Shown here: in pieces, positions 19,726 through 28,063 of the stretch
How positions within the stretch are numbered: the first letter of the stretch is position 1
Layout of the letters: each line of letters starts with the position of its first letter
Source of the DNA: Collinsella aerofaciens
GTDB taxonomy: Bacteria; Actinomycetota; Coriobacteriia; Coriobacteriales; Coriobacteriaceae
DNA length: 64,000 bases
Direction: 5' to 3'
NCBI RefSeq assembly: GCF_015546965.1
Contig: NZ_JADMUF010000004.1
Location: 62,001-126,000 of the forward strand
Notes under the pieces: model-generated
Databases searched by the model: none
Told to the model about the DNA's origin: nothing
Seen by the model: the letters and a program-made list of their open reading frames with translations, nothing else
Made by a program: the position numbers and the translations under genes

Positions 19726-20089
19726 TGGTGGAGGCGCGGAGAATCGAACTCCGGTCCACGAAAGCCCCCTGATTGGCATCTCCAAGCTCAGTCGCTGGTT
19801 TAGTCTCGGACGCTTTGCGCGCAGCGACACGCTCGCGGCGTCCTAACCGGTTCGGTCTTAGCCTGCGCCATACCGATTACGTGCGCAGGAGCATTCCCCT
19901 AACATGACGTCGCGCCGGTGTCGGGGAAATCACCGGGTTGACGCGCCGCTATAAACTAAGCAGCGAGAGCCATAGGCTCAAAAGAAGAGTTGTTGTCAAT
20001 TCAATTTGACGGTACCCCTGTTTAACGAGGCGAGGAGACCTCGGCTTGCTTCCTCTCTCAGAGCTATCGTGTCGAAACCAGTCGCCCCC
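19726..20089 (-). ncRNA. ssrA: Transfer-messenger RNA
   Basis: About 364 nt. The 5' end GGGGGCGACTGGTTTCGAC and the 3' end TTCGATTCTCCGCGCCTCC-ACCA form the tRNA-like acceptor (GGGGGCG pairs with CGCCTCC, one G-U), D- and T-arms. CCA is encoded. The tag reading frame lies at 19956-19997 and reads DNNSSFEPMALAA followed by TAG, ending in the usual LAA; the non-templated alanine comes first. tmRNA with SmpB rescues stalled ribosomes and marks the product for proteolysis. smpB is not in the window. The pseudoknot-rich remainder fits the length but was not folded. Confidence 0.96.
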
Positions 20090-20328
20090 GAATGTTGGGA
20101 AAGTCTGGATGGTATCAGGCCTGCAAACACCCGATAACCGTCGACTTTTCAAGGAACACGCGGGGCGAGCCCCGCTCGTGGATAGCTATCTTACCACGTT
20201 CTAAAGGCAGACAGCTGTTCTATGCACGAGCTGTGAAGACCCCAATGTGCGCCGCACTTCGCACTTTTGCTACCGATCGCGTCACGTATATTTTCGCCAA
20301 GCAAAATTGCCCCGTCGAAAGGACCGTT

Positions 20329-20763
20329 ATGGATACCAAACAGCAACTCGTCAATGCCCTCGCAGGCCTGGGTTCAACCATTACCGAAGCTATGGATGTC
20401 ATCGAAGGCTTTGTCCCCTGCGGACATCCCGCCCTCACGGTTTCGAACGCCCTTGTTGCGCTGGACGCTGACGATGATGCAGCTCTCGCCCAGCAGCTTG
20501 AGACCGTCGAGGGCTTTATCGACCACGTGAGTGAAAACCGCGGCGTGGCCGCCTACCACGGCATCGAGGTCGAGCTCGCGGGTCCCAAAGCCGATCTGCT
20601 CGCAGCAATCCGCGAGGTAGGCGCCCTTATGCAGACTGCAGGCGTCAAGAACACCCAGGTCAACGAGTGGGTCTACCGCAGTCTGGCAGCACTCGACAGC
20701 TCCGACGAAAAGGCAGTCGAAAAGCTCGCAGAAAGCCCCGCCATTAAGGCCGAGCTTTTGTAA
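20329..20763 (+). CDS. Hypothetical protein, 144 residues
   Basis: Not recognised. The start at 20329 is preceded by GAAAGGA, and the coding frame is compact and acidic, without membrane segments or cysteine motifs (a single Cys near residue 30 in VPCGHPAL). Predicted to be almost all helical: stretches such as DDDAALAQQLETVEGFIDHV and AAIREVGALMQTAG repeat a helical-hairpin rhythm. An earlier in-frame ATG at 20092 would run through the ssrA upstream region and is unlikely. It stands alone, convergent with the PIN toxin gene. GC content and codon use look like the neighbours, so it is probably a real lineage-specific gene. Confidence 0.65.
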   Translation: MDTKQQLVNALAGLGSTITEAMDVIEGFVPCGHPALTVSNALVALDADDDAALAQQLETVEGFIDHVSENRGVAAYHGIEVELAGPKADLLAAIREVGALMQTAGVKNTQVNEWVYRSLAALDSSDEKAVEKLAESPAIKAELL

Positions 20764-20821
20764 ATAGCAGACGCGGGTCCCTTGGCGCATCGTCGTCCAA
20801 GAGGCCCGCAAACAGTTCGCG

Positions 20822-21337
20822 TCAACCGATAGCCGCGCCGCCACGTTCGGCCAAAGCAAGAATCGGCATCATTTGGTGCGGGGTCTTTGCTGCAAGATCG
20901 GCATGTTCGAGCAGCTTACGATCGTTGGTCACCAAGTAATCGACCTGCGCGCGCTTGCACGCGGCGAGCACCAAGTTGTCCTCGTAATCGCGATGGAGCG
21001 CTAAGTATTTGTCGGCCAGCCAAAGGTCCGACGCATCTGCACCCACGGCCGTAGCGTTTTCGGTCATATTCCGAACAAACGCCAGCGCCGCATCGCCAAT
21101 CGCGCGGGCAGAAGCCTCGTCGAGCGCTCCCCCGCTGGCAAGAACGCCACGCTTCAGCTCGTGTTGGACAACGTACAGTACGTCCTTAGCGATATGCACC
21201 GGAAAGAACAGCGATGCCCCCGCCTCCGTCGCCTGGCCAATAAACGCACGCGCGGCAAGCGACTCGGCATGGTCAACACAAAACGAATCAACCCACACAT
21301 TCGCATCCACCATGATTTTAAGAGGGGCTCCGCTCAC
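20822..21337 (-). CDS. PIN-domain toxin (type II toxin-antitoxin)
   Basis: 171 residues with the PIN ribonuclease fold: first acidic residue in KIMVDANVWVDSF (Asp near 11), a central acidic pair in DLWLADKYLALHRDYEDNLVLAAC (Asp/Glu near 120-125), and VDYLVTNDRKLLEHADL with the last Asp. These residues bind the Mg ions that cut RNA. The GTG start at 21337 overlaps the antitoxin stop by four bases (GTGA), which fixes the start; a longer frame running to 21538 is an overlap artefact. Order antitoxin then toxin with coupling is the usual arrangement. The RNA target is unknown. Confidence 0.85.
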   Translation of the reverse strand: MSGAPLKIMVDANVWVDSFCVDHAESLAARAFIGQATEAGASLFFPVHIAKDVLYVVQHELKRGVLASGGALDEASARAIGDAALAFVRNMTENATAVGADASDLWLADKYLALHRDYEDNLVLAACKRAQVDYLVTNDRKLLEHADLAAKTPHQMMPILALAERGGAAIG

Positions 21338-21687
21338 AGGATCATCCCCTTTTGGCGATAGCGCTCGTCCATGGCTTCGGAATAGATTGCGTCCCAATCG
21401 CGATCGTCGGATACGGGCGACGCAGCGATGCCCAAATCTGCATAAAGCCGGTCTGCCGCTGCCCACGACGCGGCGAACGGAGTATCGTGCGCGACGGTCT
21501 GTTGCCGGTCGTCGACGGCCGCAAGCACTTCCTCGCACTGCCCGCCGCCCTGCGCGACCTTGGCCACGACCTTTTTGATGAGCTCGGGCAGTGATCTGTC
21601 CGAAAGCCGCAACGCTTCCTCCGCATGGTCCTTGACCTGGCGATCCACGCGAACGTTCACCTGCGCCATGCCGCTAACAGCACCCAC
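21334..21687 (-). CDS. Ribbon-helix-helix antitoxin (RelB/DinJ-like)
   Basis: 117 residues from GTG at 21687, chosen because AAGGGAG is ten bases upstream; an ATG at 21669 (111 residues) is the alternative and starts MAQVNVRVDRQVKDHAEE, the RelB/DinJ-type DNA-binding strand and helix. The C-terminal half, with DWDAIYSEAMDERYRQKG, would wrap the PIN toxin. The promoter directly upstream contains three GCTAGC palindromes, one between -35 and -10, as expected for autoregulation by the antitoxin or the complex. Confidence 0.8.
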   Translation of the reverse strand: MGAVSGMAQVNVRVDRQVKDHAEEALRLSDRSLPELIKKVVAKVAQGGGQCEEVLAAVDDRQQTVAHDTPFAASWAAADRLYADLGIAASPVSDDRDWDAIYSEAMDERYRQKGMIL

Positions 21688-21709
21688 GTTGATCCCGCTC
21701 CCTTCAAAT

Positions 21710-21756
21710 GCTAGCACCGCTAGCAACACTATATAGAGAAGCTAGCAAATGGTCAA
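21710..21756 (-). promoter_or_regulatory. Promoter and GCTAGC operators of the PIN module
   Basis: On the minus strand TTGACC (21751-21756) and TATAGT (21728-21733) are separated by 17 bases, a near-consensus promoter. GCTAGC occurs at 21741-21746 inside the spacer, and at 21719-21724 and 21710-21715 just downstream, so a repressor bound there would block RNA polymerase. Confidence 0.8.
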
Positions 21757-21760
21757 ATGC

Positions 21761-21806
21761 AAAAGGCCTGCGTCCGGACGACACCGATGCCGTCTGGGCG
21801 CAGGCC
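21761..21806 (-). terminator. Terminator of the metal ATPase operon
   Basis: Minus-strand arms 21799-21806 and 21765-21772 pair perfectly over 8 bp, continue inwards with mismatches, and are followed by TTTT. It ends about five bases before the -35 box of the PIN module promoter. Confidence 0.75.
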
Positions 21807-21830
21807 AGATAACGTGGGCGAACACGTCCG

Positions 21831-23906
21831 CTAGCGCAGGTAAGCCTTTGCGTTGCCCAGGCTGTAGGCGATCGTTGAGCCGTTGTGCAGCAGCGACGAC
21901 GCCTGCGGAGTAATCATGCCGGTAATACCCAATGCCAACAGCGCCGAGTTGGTGAGCATCACCTTGGAATACGAACTCGTCAGACGGTCGATAAGCCCCT
22001 GACTCATGCGGCGCAGGCGCACGATCGCGGCGAGATCTGTATCGGTCAGGATGATATCGGCGACCTCCTTGGCGATGTCGCTTCCACCGCCCATTGCCAG
22101 CCCCACGTCGGCCAAACCGAGTGCCGGCGAATCGTTGACGCCGTCGCCCACCATGGCAACGTGGCGCCCCTCGCCCTTAATGCGCTCAACATACGCGTAC
22201 TTGTCCTCGGGCAGCAGCTCGGCCTTAAACTCGTCGACACCCGCCTCGCGAGCAATGCGCTCGGCCGTGCGCTCCGAGTCGCCCGTGAGCATGACCACGT
22301 GCTTAACGCCCAACGCGTGCAGGTCGGCGATGGCCTCGCGAACCCCGGGCTTAAGCGGGTCCTCGATACCGAGCACGCCCACAACGGTGCCATCGACCGC
22401 CAGGTACAGCGGCGACAGCCCCTGCATCTGGGACTCGACTTGCTCCTTAATGTCGGACTCGAGCTGCGCGCTCTCATCCTCAAATACAAAGTGCGCGGAA
22501 CCGATGATGGCGCGACGCCCTTCAATGGACGAAGCGATGCCGTGCGCCACGATGTACTCGACGGCGGCATGGCGCTCGCGGTGCTCGAGCCCGCGCTCGC
22601 GGGCGGCGTTGACCACGGCACGCGCCACCGGATGCGGAAAATGCTCCTCCAAGCAAGCGGAAAGGCGCAGGATCTCGTCCTCGCTCCAACCATCGGTGGT
22701 GAGCACGCAGGCAAGACGCGGCTGCGCCTCGGTAAGCGTGCCGGTCTTATCAAACACAATGGTGTCGGCCTTGGCAAACGACTCAAAGTACTTGGCGCCC
22801 TTGACCATAACACCCATCTTGGCAGCATCGCTCATGGCAGTCATGACGGCGACGGAACCCGTGAGCTTGAGTGCGCACGAGTAGTCGACCATCAGTGCCG
22901 CCGAGGTCTTGATGAGGCTGCGGGTGGTAAGCGCAACCAGGCCCGCGAGCAGGAAGTTCCACGGGACGATCTTGTTGGCGAGGTCTTCCATGTGCGACTG
23001 GCCCTCGGACTTGAGCGAATCGGCCGTCTGCACGAGCGAGACGATCGAGCGGAGCTTGGTCTGCGCCGTGTTGGCGCGCACGCGCACCAAGATGCTGCCG
23101 TCTTCCACGACGGTACCGGCGAACACATCGTCGCCCACGCTGCGCTCGACGGCCAGCGGCTCGCCGGTCAGGGTCGCCTGGTTGACCATAGCGCTCCCCT
23201 GCTCGACAACACCGTCGATGCAAATGGACATGCCAGTGCGCACGGCGACCAAATCGCCGGGCTCGAGCTCGGTCGCGGCAACGCTTACCTCGGTGTCGCC
23301 GACAACCTTTTGCGCCTTGTCGGGCACATCGAGCAGCGAGTTGATGAGCTCGTTTTCGCTCATGGCGCGAGTGTAGTCCTCGAGCAGCTCGCCCACGTTG
23401 AGCAAGAACATTGTCTGGCCCGCGGTGTCGACATCACGCTTGACGAACGAAATGCCGATGGCCGAAGCGTCGAGCACAGGAACGGTCAGGCGCGGCTGTG
23501 CCAGCTCATGAAGGGCAGCGCGCAAAAATGCCATGTAACCGGCCACGACAAACACCGCACGCAGAGGCGTCGGCAAGAACCAACGGCGCGCGTAGTGGGC
23601 GCCGATAAGTGTGGCAAGATCCATGACGAGCTTGTGCTTGCGCGGCTCGAGTTGCATCACGTAGCCCGACTTGGCATCGGCGATAGCTTGAGCATCGAGC
23701 GCGCCCAAGGCATCGAGCACGCTCGCGCGGCGCGGCTCGTCGTACTCCAGCGCCATCTGGCCAATGCGGCCATACACGCGCACCTTGCGCACGCCATCGA
23801 TGTCGCCGCCAAGCTTTAGAAGCGCATCGAGATCGCTCTCTGGCACAGGACCCGCCAACTGAAGGCGGGTCCTGCCAGGGATCTCGCTGATAATCGAGAA
23901 TCTCAT
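21831..23906 (-). CDS. Heavy-metal P1B-type ATPase with N-terminal HMA2-like domain
   Basis: 691 residues. It keeps the P-type hallmarks: TGEP actuator loop, DKTGTLTE with the phosphorylated Asp near residue 384, the P1B-specific HP pair (HFPHPVARAV), MLTGDSERTA and MVGDGVNDSPALGLADVG. The N-terminal 80 residues, starting MRFSIISEIPGRTRLQLAG, look like an HMA2 domain without a CxxC metal site. In the transmembrane metal site the usual CPC/CPx is replaced by YSCALKL (near residue 344), so metal specificity cannot be taken from the CPx rule; Mn, Fe or Zn are candidates. It is predicted to export a metal from the cytosol. It follows a DUF6110 gene after 18 bases, and a DtxR-like palindrome lies upstream of that gene. 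Confidence 0.9.
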   Translation of the reverse strand: MRFSIISEIPGRTRLQLAGPVPESDLDALLKLGGDIDGVRKVRVYGRIGQMALEYDEPRRASVLDALGALDAQAIADAKSGYVMQLEPRKHKLVMDLATLIGAHYARRWFLPTPLRAVFVVAGYMAFLRAALHELAQPRLTVPVLDASAIGISFVKRDVDTAGQTMFLLNVGELLEDYTRAMSENELINSLLDVPDKAQKVVGDTEVSVAATELEPGDLVAVRTGMSICIDGVVEQGSAMVNQATLTGEPLAVERSVGDDVFAGTVVEDGSILVRVRANTAQTKLRSIVSLVQTADSLKSEGQSHMEDLANKIVPWNFLLAGLVALTTRSLIKTSAALMVDYSCALKLTGSVAVMTAMSDAAKMGVMVKGAKYFESFAKADTIVFDKTGTLTEAQPRLACVLTTDGWSEDEILRLSACLEEHFPHPVARAVVNAARERGLEHRERHAAVEYIVAHGIASSIEGRRAIIGSAHFVFEDESAQLESDIKEQVESQMQGLSPLYLAVDGTVVGVLGIEDPLKPGVREAIADLHALGVKHVVMLTGDSERTAERIAREAGVDEFKAELLPEDKYAYVERIKGEGRHVAMVGDGVNDSPALGLADVGLAMGGGSDIAKEVADIILTDTDLAAIVRLRRMSQGLIDRLTSSYSKVMLTNSALLALGITGMITPQASSLLHNGSTIAYSLGNAKAYLR

Positions 23907-23924
23907 AGTTTGTGCCTGGGAGCG

Positions 23925-24170
23925 CTACTCGGCTGCCTCGTCAGCAGCGGCCTCGCTCTGGGTGATGTAAGCAGCCTCGGCAACCATGTCGTCGACATTA
24001 GCCTTGGCCTGCTCGACCATGTCCTGGTAGCCGTTCTTGATGCGCATGCCGCACGCGATACCCTGCACGCAGGCATTCTTTACCGGAGCGCTGGTAAGCA
24101 GCTTGATGCCGGCCGTGCCAAGCAGAAAACCGCCACCGACAAGCAGGGTGTTAAACGTCGACTTCTTCAT
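23925..24170 (-). CDS. DUF6110-like small membrane protein, partner of the metal ATPase
   Basis: 81 residues. One N-terminal hydrophobic segment (FNTLLVGGGFLLGTAGIKLL, about 6-25) is followed by a Cys-containing APVKNACVQGIACGMRIKNG and an acidic helical tail. It resembles small proteins encoded directly upstream of HMA2-type P-ATPases in Firmicutes and Actinobacteria (DUF6110). A role as metal chaperone or pump regulator is an inference from this constant neighbourhood and the two cysteines. The ATG at 24170 follows AAAAGGGAGAAG; an in-frame ATG 19 codons upstream lacks a ribosome site. Confidence 0.78.
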   Translation of the reverse strand: MKKSTFNTLLVGGGFLLGTAGIKLLTSAPVKNACVQGIACGMRIKNGYQDMVEQAKANVDDMVAEAAYITQSEAAADEAAE

Positions 24171-24277
24171 GTTGCTTCTCCCTTTTGCCGCACAAGCGCG
24201 GCATGGTGCCTTAGCACCCGAGTTCATTAGTTTGCTCGAGCACGCTTTTGAAATACCTTAATTCTATCTAACTATCT

Positions 24278-24297
24278 AGGTCAGCCATAGCTAACCT
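24278..24297. promoter_or_regulatory. DtxR-family-like operator upstream of the metal ATPase operon
   Basis: A 20-bp palindrome, AGGTCAGC-N4-GCTAACCT with a single mismatch between half sites, resembles iron/manganese-dependent DtxR/IdeR boxes (AGGTTAG half sites). It is 108 bases upstream of the DUF6110 start codon; a TAGATAG direct repeat and TAGAAT lie just downstream of it on the minus strand. Confidence 0.6.
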
Positions 24298-24338
24298 TTT
24301 GAAAATTAACGATGCGGAGTAACCGATTGTCAATGTGA

Positions 24339-24357
24339 CAAAGGGACTGTTCCTTTG
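24339..24357 (-). terminator. Short hairpin after the ABC transporter operon
   Basis: CAAAGG (24339-24344) pairs with CCTTTG (24352-24357) with a loop containing GACTGTT. It is eight bases beyond the stop of the second ABC gene and resembles the conserved-loop hairpins found after other minus-strand genes in this window. Confidence 0.5.
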
Positions 24358-24364
24358 CCCCTTC

Positions 24365-26122
24365 TTACAGCTGCCAGGCAGCCGCTTCCTTTTGCAGCGC
24401 AACCATGCGGGCGAATTCTCCACCTGCCGCCTTGAGCTGTGCCGGAGTGCCCTGCTCGGCAACCACACCATCCTTGAGTACAACGATCTTATCGGCATTT
24501 TCTACCGTGCGCATACGGTGGGCGATCACGATAACTGTCTTTCCTGCGAGCAGGCGGGAGAGCGCCTGCTGCACCACGGTCTCGTTCTCCACATCCAAAC
24601 TCGCCGTCGCCTCGTCCAGCAACACAATCGGCGCATCTTTGAGCAGCGCGCGGGCGATGGAGATGCGCTGGCGCTCGCCGCCGGACAGCTTGGAGCCGTT
24701 CTCGCCGATCATGGTGTCATAGCCCTGCGGCATGCGGCTCACAAACTCGTCGCAGTTGGCGGCACGCGCGGCAGCAAGCACTTCCTCATCGGTGGCATCG
24801 CGACGACCAAGACGGATGTTTCCCATCACTGTGTCGTCAAAGAGCAGCACGTCTTGGAACACAATGGCGTAGTCGCGCAGCAGCACCTCGGGATCGACGC
24901 TCGCAACATCCACGCCACCCACGGTGACCGTGCCTTCGGTGGCGTCCCAAAAGCGCGCGGCCAGGCGGCTCACCGTGGACTTACCGGAACCCGAAGGACC
25001 GACCAGTGCCGTGACCTCCCCTTCTTTGGCGGCAAAGCTCACATCGGTAAGAACTTTCTCGCCGGCGCGGCCGTCCTCGCCCGCACCATAACCAAATGCC
25101 ACGTGATCGAACACCACGTCATGACCTACGGGCTCAAACTGCTCGCTGCCCCGCGCCACGGGCTCTTCCATGATGGAGCGCATGCGCTTGGCCGACGACT
25201 CGGCGGCAAACAGCTCGGACATCAGCATCAGTGCCTGATCGAAGGGCGCATAGATGCGGCTCACCATGAGCAGGAAGGCAAACATCACCAAAAAGTCGAC
25301 CCGGCCGGAGGCGACCATCGCAGCGCCCGTGACCAACGTGGTGGCAATCCCCAGGCGCAGGATGGCAAAGGCGGAGTTGACCAAAAGCCCGTTGGCGAGC
25401 TCGCCTTTGGTGGTCTCGCGCTCCTCGGCATCGATCACGGCGTTGAGCCCCTCAAGATAATGGGCCTCCTGGTTGGTGGCGCGAATCTCGCGCACGCAGT
25501 CGAGCGTCTCCTGGATCGCCTCGGTGACCTTGACCTTCTCGGCGCGCACGCGGTCGAACACCGGGGTCATGGGGCCGCGTGTTAGATACAGCACGGCAAA
25601 GGCCACGGGCACGCTCCAAAACGCCGCGATTGCCAGCTGCCAGCAAAAGAACAGCGACGCCACGAACACAATGGCGCTTGCGATGACGGCACCCCAAAGC
25701 TCTCCCAGCACGTGGCTGTAGGCGTGCTCCATAGTCTGAACGTCGCCCATGATGGTTTCGGTTAGATCGGCCAGATCACGACGGCCGAAAAACGACAGCG
25801 GCAGTTTGCGCAAGCGCTCGGCGATCTCCATGCGCTGCTTGCCGCACTCCTCGTAAAAGATGCAGTAGGTGTAGTAATACTGCTGCCAGTTAGAGGCAAA
25901 GAGCAACACGAAAAAGACCAGGAGGCCGCCCACGATCGGCAGGGCATCCGGCAGGTCAGCCCCGCTGGCGAGATGCTCGACAAAGCCGGCCATAACCAGG
26001 AATAAAAAGCCCATGCCGGCCATGGTAATGAGATTGGTGAGCGTGGTCCAGAAGACGCCGCGTTTTACGCCGGCGACGCCTTTATCGGATAGGAAATACT
26101 TCTTTTGGAATGAGGCGAACAT
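24365..26122 (-). CDS. ABC transporter, fused permease and ATPase (second subunit of a heterodimer)
   Basis: 585 residues: six predicted membrane helices (about 20-310), then the nucleotide-binding domain with Walker A GPSGSGKSTVSRL (near 375), signature LSGGERQRISIAR (near 480) and Walker B IVLLDEATASLD with the catalytic Glu. Its start codon directly abuts the stop of the partner gene (TAAATG). Partner and AraC-type regulator share the arrangement of YbtPQ/IrtAB-type siderophore transporters, which have an exporter fold but import or process ferric siderophores. That the substrate is an iron chelate is an inference from the motif family; a drug or peptide exporter is the alternative. Confidence 0.88.
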   Translation of the reverse strand: MFASFQKKYFLSDKGVAGVKRGVFWTTLTNLITMAGMGFLFLVMAGFVEHLASGADLPDALPIVGGLLVFFVLLFASNWQQYYYTYCIFYEECGKQRMEIAERLRKLPLSFFGRRDLADLTETIMGDVQTMEHAYSHVLGELWGAVIASAIVFVASLFFCWQLAIAAFWSVPVAFAVLYLTRGPMTPVFDRVRAEKVKVTEAIQETLDCVREIRATNQEAHYLEGLNAVIDAEERETTKGELANGLLVNSAFAILRLGIATTLVTGAAMVASGRVDFLVMFAFLLMVSRIYAPFDQALMLMSELFAAESSAKRMRSIMEEPVARGSEQFEPVGHDVVFDHVAFGYGAGEDGRAGEKVLTDVSFAAKEGEVTALVGPSGSGKSTVSRLAARFWDATEGTVTVGGVDVASVDPEVLLRDYAIVFQDVLLFDDTVMGNIRLGRRDATDEEVLAAARAANCDEFVSRMPQGYDTMIGENGSKLSGGERQRISIARALLKDAPIVLLDEATASLDVENETVVQQALSRLLAGKTVIVIAHRMRTVENADKIVVLKDGVVAEQGTPAQLKAAGGEFARMVALQKEAAAWQL

Positions 26123-27949
26123 TTAGGCCTCGCCTCCCTTCGTGACGGCGGCATCCGCGGTCGCAGCAGTGATCTTCCAGCTCGCGGCCTGTTCGTATTC
26201 GGCCCACATCTTGGCATACAGACCCTCTTGGGACAGCAACTCGGCATGGGTACCCGACTCCTGCACGCTGCCCTGGTTGAGCACCACGATTTGGTCTGCG
26301 CCCACTACAGTCGAGAGTCGGTGCGCAATCATAATGACCGTGCGACCCGCCGCCAGCTTGCTAAAGGCGCGCTGGATGAGTGCCTCGTTCTCGGGGTCGG
26401 CAAACGCCGTGGCCTCATCGAGCACCACGATAGGCGCGTCTTTAAGGATCGCGCGGGCGAGTGCCACGCGCTGGACCTCGCCGCCCGAAAGATATGCTCC
26501 GCCAGCACCGAGCATGGTATTGATGCCCTGTGGAAGCTTTGCCACAATGTCGTCGCACTGAGCTGCGGAGAGAGCTGCACGCACTTCGTCGTCAGTGGCC
26601 GTAGGCTTGGAGGCGCGCACGTTATCGGCAAGTGTTTGCCGGAACAGCTGGTTGGTCTGGAACACGAAGGCGACCTGGTCCATAAGCTCGTGCGGATCCA
26701 TATCGCGAACGTCCACACCGCCTACGAGCACTCGACCCGAGGAAACATCCCAAAAACGCGGGATCAGGCTTGCGCAGGTTGACTTACCGCCACCCGAGGG
26801 ACCCACCAGGGCGAGGGTGCTACCAGCGGAAACGCTAAAACTCGCATGGTTGACGGCAGGCGCTTCGGCGCCCTCGTAGGTAAAGCTCACATCCTCAAAT
26901 CGCACGTCGCTGCTGGCAGGGTGCTTGGGTTGGGCGGGCACGGAGAGCTGCCTGGAATCCATGATGCTTCGAATACGAGCCAGCGAATCGGCACTCATCT
27001 GAGAGGCCTCGCCCACAAACATGAGCTTGGTCATGGCCGTCGGCACCACGGCCGAAAATATCGCGTAAAACGTGAAGTTTGCCATAAAATGCGCGAAGTC
27101 CGTCTCGCCCGGCGCCAACAGCAACGCCACGGGCAGCAGGAATGCCACAAGGCCATTGAGCGCGGTAAGGTTGAGTACCTGTGGACCTCGGCAGAACGTG
27201 CCCGCATAGCTTTGTGCCATGTCGGCGTATTCGGCAATCGCATCGTGGAAGGCCTTGAAGGAGTAGACCGTCTGCTGAAACACCTTGACCACGGGGATGC
27301 CGCGTACGTATTCGGTGCCGGTCTTGTTCATCTTGACCAGCGCTCCCATGTAGGCCTTCATGAACTCGGCGCCTTTACCGCTCATCATGGTGGCCATGGC
27401 GCCAAACGAAACGACGACCGAGATAAGGCATGCCGCCCCCAAACGCCAATCGAGCGCGAAAAGCAATACGAGCAGGCCCACGACCATGGCGGCGGCACCT
27501 GCGATGTCGGGCAGCATGTGTGCGAGCAAAGTCTCGGTGGAGGCGGCACATCCGTCTACAACACGACGCAGCTCACCGGTGGCGTGCGTGTCAAAGTAGC
27601 CAAGCGGCAGCTTAAGCAGGTGCTCGCTCGTAGTCTTGCGGATATTGGACGCACAGCGAAACGCGGACAGATGCGTGCACATGAGCCCCACGAAATAAGC
27701 TACGATGCTTGCCAGGGCAAAACCCACGGCCCACCAGCCATACATCGCGATGTCGCAGGCTTCGCTCCAGTTAGGCGCCACGGCGATCAGATCGCGCGCG
27801 ACAAGCCAAATGCACACGTACGGGCCAAAGCTCAGCAGCTGCGAGAGCGCCGAGAGCGCCATGCCCAAATACGTTAGGAATTTGCGGTCACCGGCATACG
27901 CGAGCAACTCGCCGATGCCTCCACCTTCCCTTTTTGATCCCTTTGCCAT
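26123..27949 (-). CDS. ABC transporter, fused permease and ATPase (first subunit of a heterodimer)
   Basis: 608 residues with an N-terminal six-helix domain and a C-terminal ATPase: Walker A GPSGGGKSTCASL, signature LSGGEVQRVALAR and Walker B IVVLDEATAFADPENEALIQ. The phrase DEATAFADPENE is characteristic of siderophore-associated half-transporters such as YbtP/IrtA rather than of multidrug exporters. GAAAGGA precedes the ATG. It is the first gene of a two-gene operon divergent from an AraC-family regulator; the 108-base intergenic region holds the palindromes TTGAG-N11-CTCAA (27969-27989) and TATCATTGATA (about 27992). Confidence 0.88.
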   Translation of the reverse strand: MAKGSKREGGGIGELLAYAGDRKFLTYLGMALSALSQLLSFGPYVCIWLVARDLIAVAPNWSEACDIAMYGWWAVGFALASIVAYFVGLMCTHLSAFRCASNIRKTTSEHLLKLPLGYFDTHATGELRRVVDGCAASTETLLAHMLPDIAGAAAMVVGLLVLLFALDWRLGAACLISVVVSFGAMATMMSGKGAEFMKAYMGALVKMNKTGTEYVRGIPVVKVFQQTVYSFKAFHDAIAEYADMAQSYAGTFCRGPQVLNLTALNGLVAFLLPVALLLAPGETDFAHFMANFTFYAIFSAVVPTAMTKLMFVGEASQMSADSLARIRSIMDSRQLSVPAQPKHPASSDVRFEDVSFTYEGAEAPAVNHASFSVSAGSTLALVGPSGGGKSTCASLIPRFWDVSSGRVLVGGVDVRDMDPHELMDQVAFVFQTNQLFRQTLADNVRASKPTATDDEVRAALSAAQCDDIVAKLPQGINTMLGAGGAYLSGGEVQRVALARAILKDAPIVVLDEATAFADPENEALIQRAFSKLAAGRTVIMIAHRLSTVVGADQIVVLNQGSVQESGTHAELLSQEGLYAKMWAEYEQAASWKITAATADAAVTKGGEA

Positions 27950-27968
27950 GAGATTCCTTTCTAACGGC

Positions 27969-28002
27969 TTGAGAGTTAACCGTACTCAACTTATCATTGA
28001 TA
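27969..28002. promoter_or_regulatory. Candidate operators between the ABC operon and the AraC gene
   Basis: Two small palindromes lie in the divergent intergenic region: TTGAG-N11-CTCAA at 27969-27989 and TATCATTGATA just after it. The second is loosely like a Fur-type AT-rich box, the first could bind the AraC regulator. Both are short and only suggestive. Confidence 0.35.
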
Positions 28003-28063
28003 TGTTAGCCAAGGCACACAATCGAGCCAGGCGTGGACGTTTTCGCAAAGGAAGGGGACGCTT

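Noticed and set aside
19534-19803. 89-codon plus-strand frame containing RRGESNSGPRKPPDW
   Set aside because: It is a read-through of the tmRNA antisense strand; this phrase is a well-known spurious translation of ssrA ends and there is no ribosome site.
21338-21538. Longer PIN protein starting at 21538 (238 codons)
   Set aside because: The extra 67 codons are an out-of-frame overlap with the antitoxin gene; GTG at 21337 overlaps the antitoxin stop in the usual way.
21885-23819. 644-codon plus-strand frame opposite the metal ATPase
   Set aside because: Mirror of the P-type ATPase codons; repetitive His/Arg/Gly-rich text typical of antisense frames.
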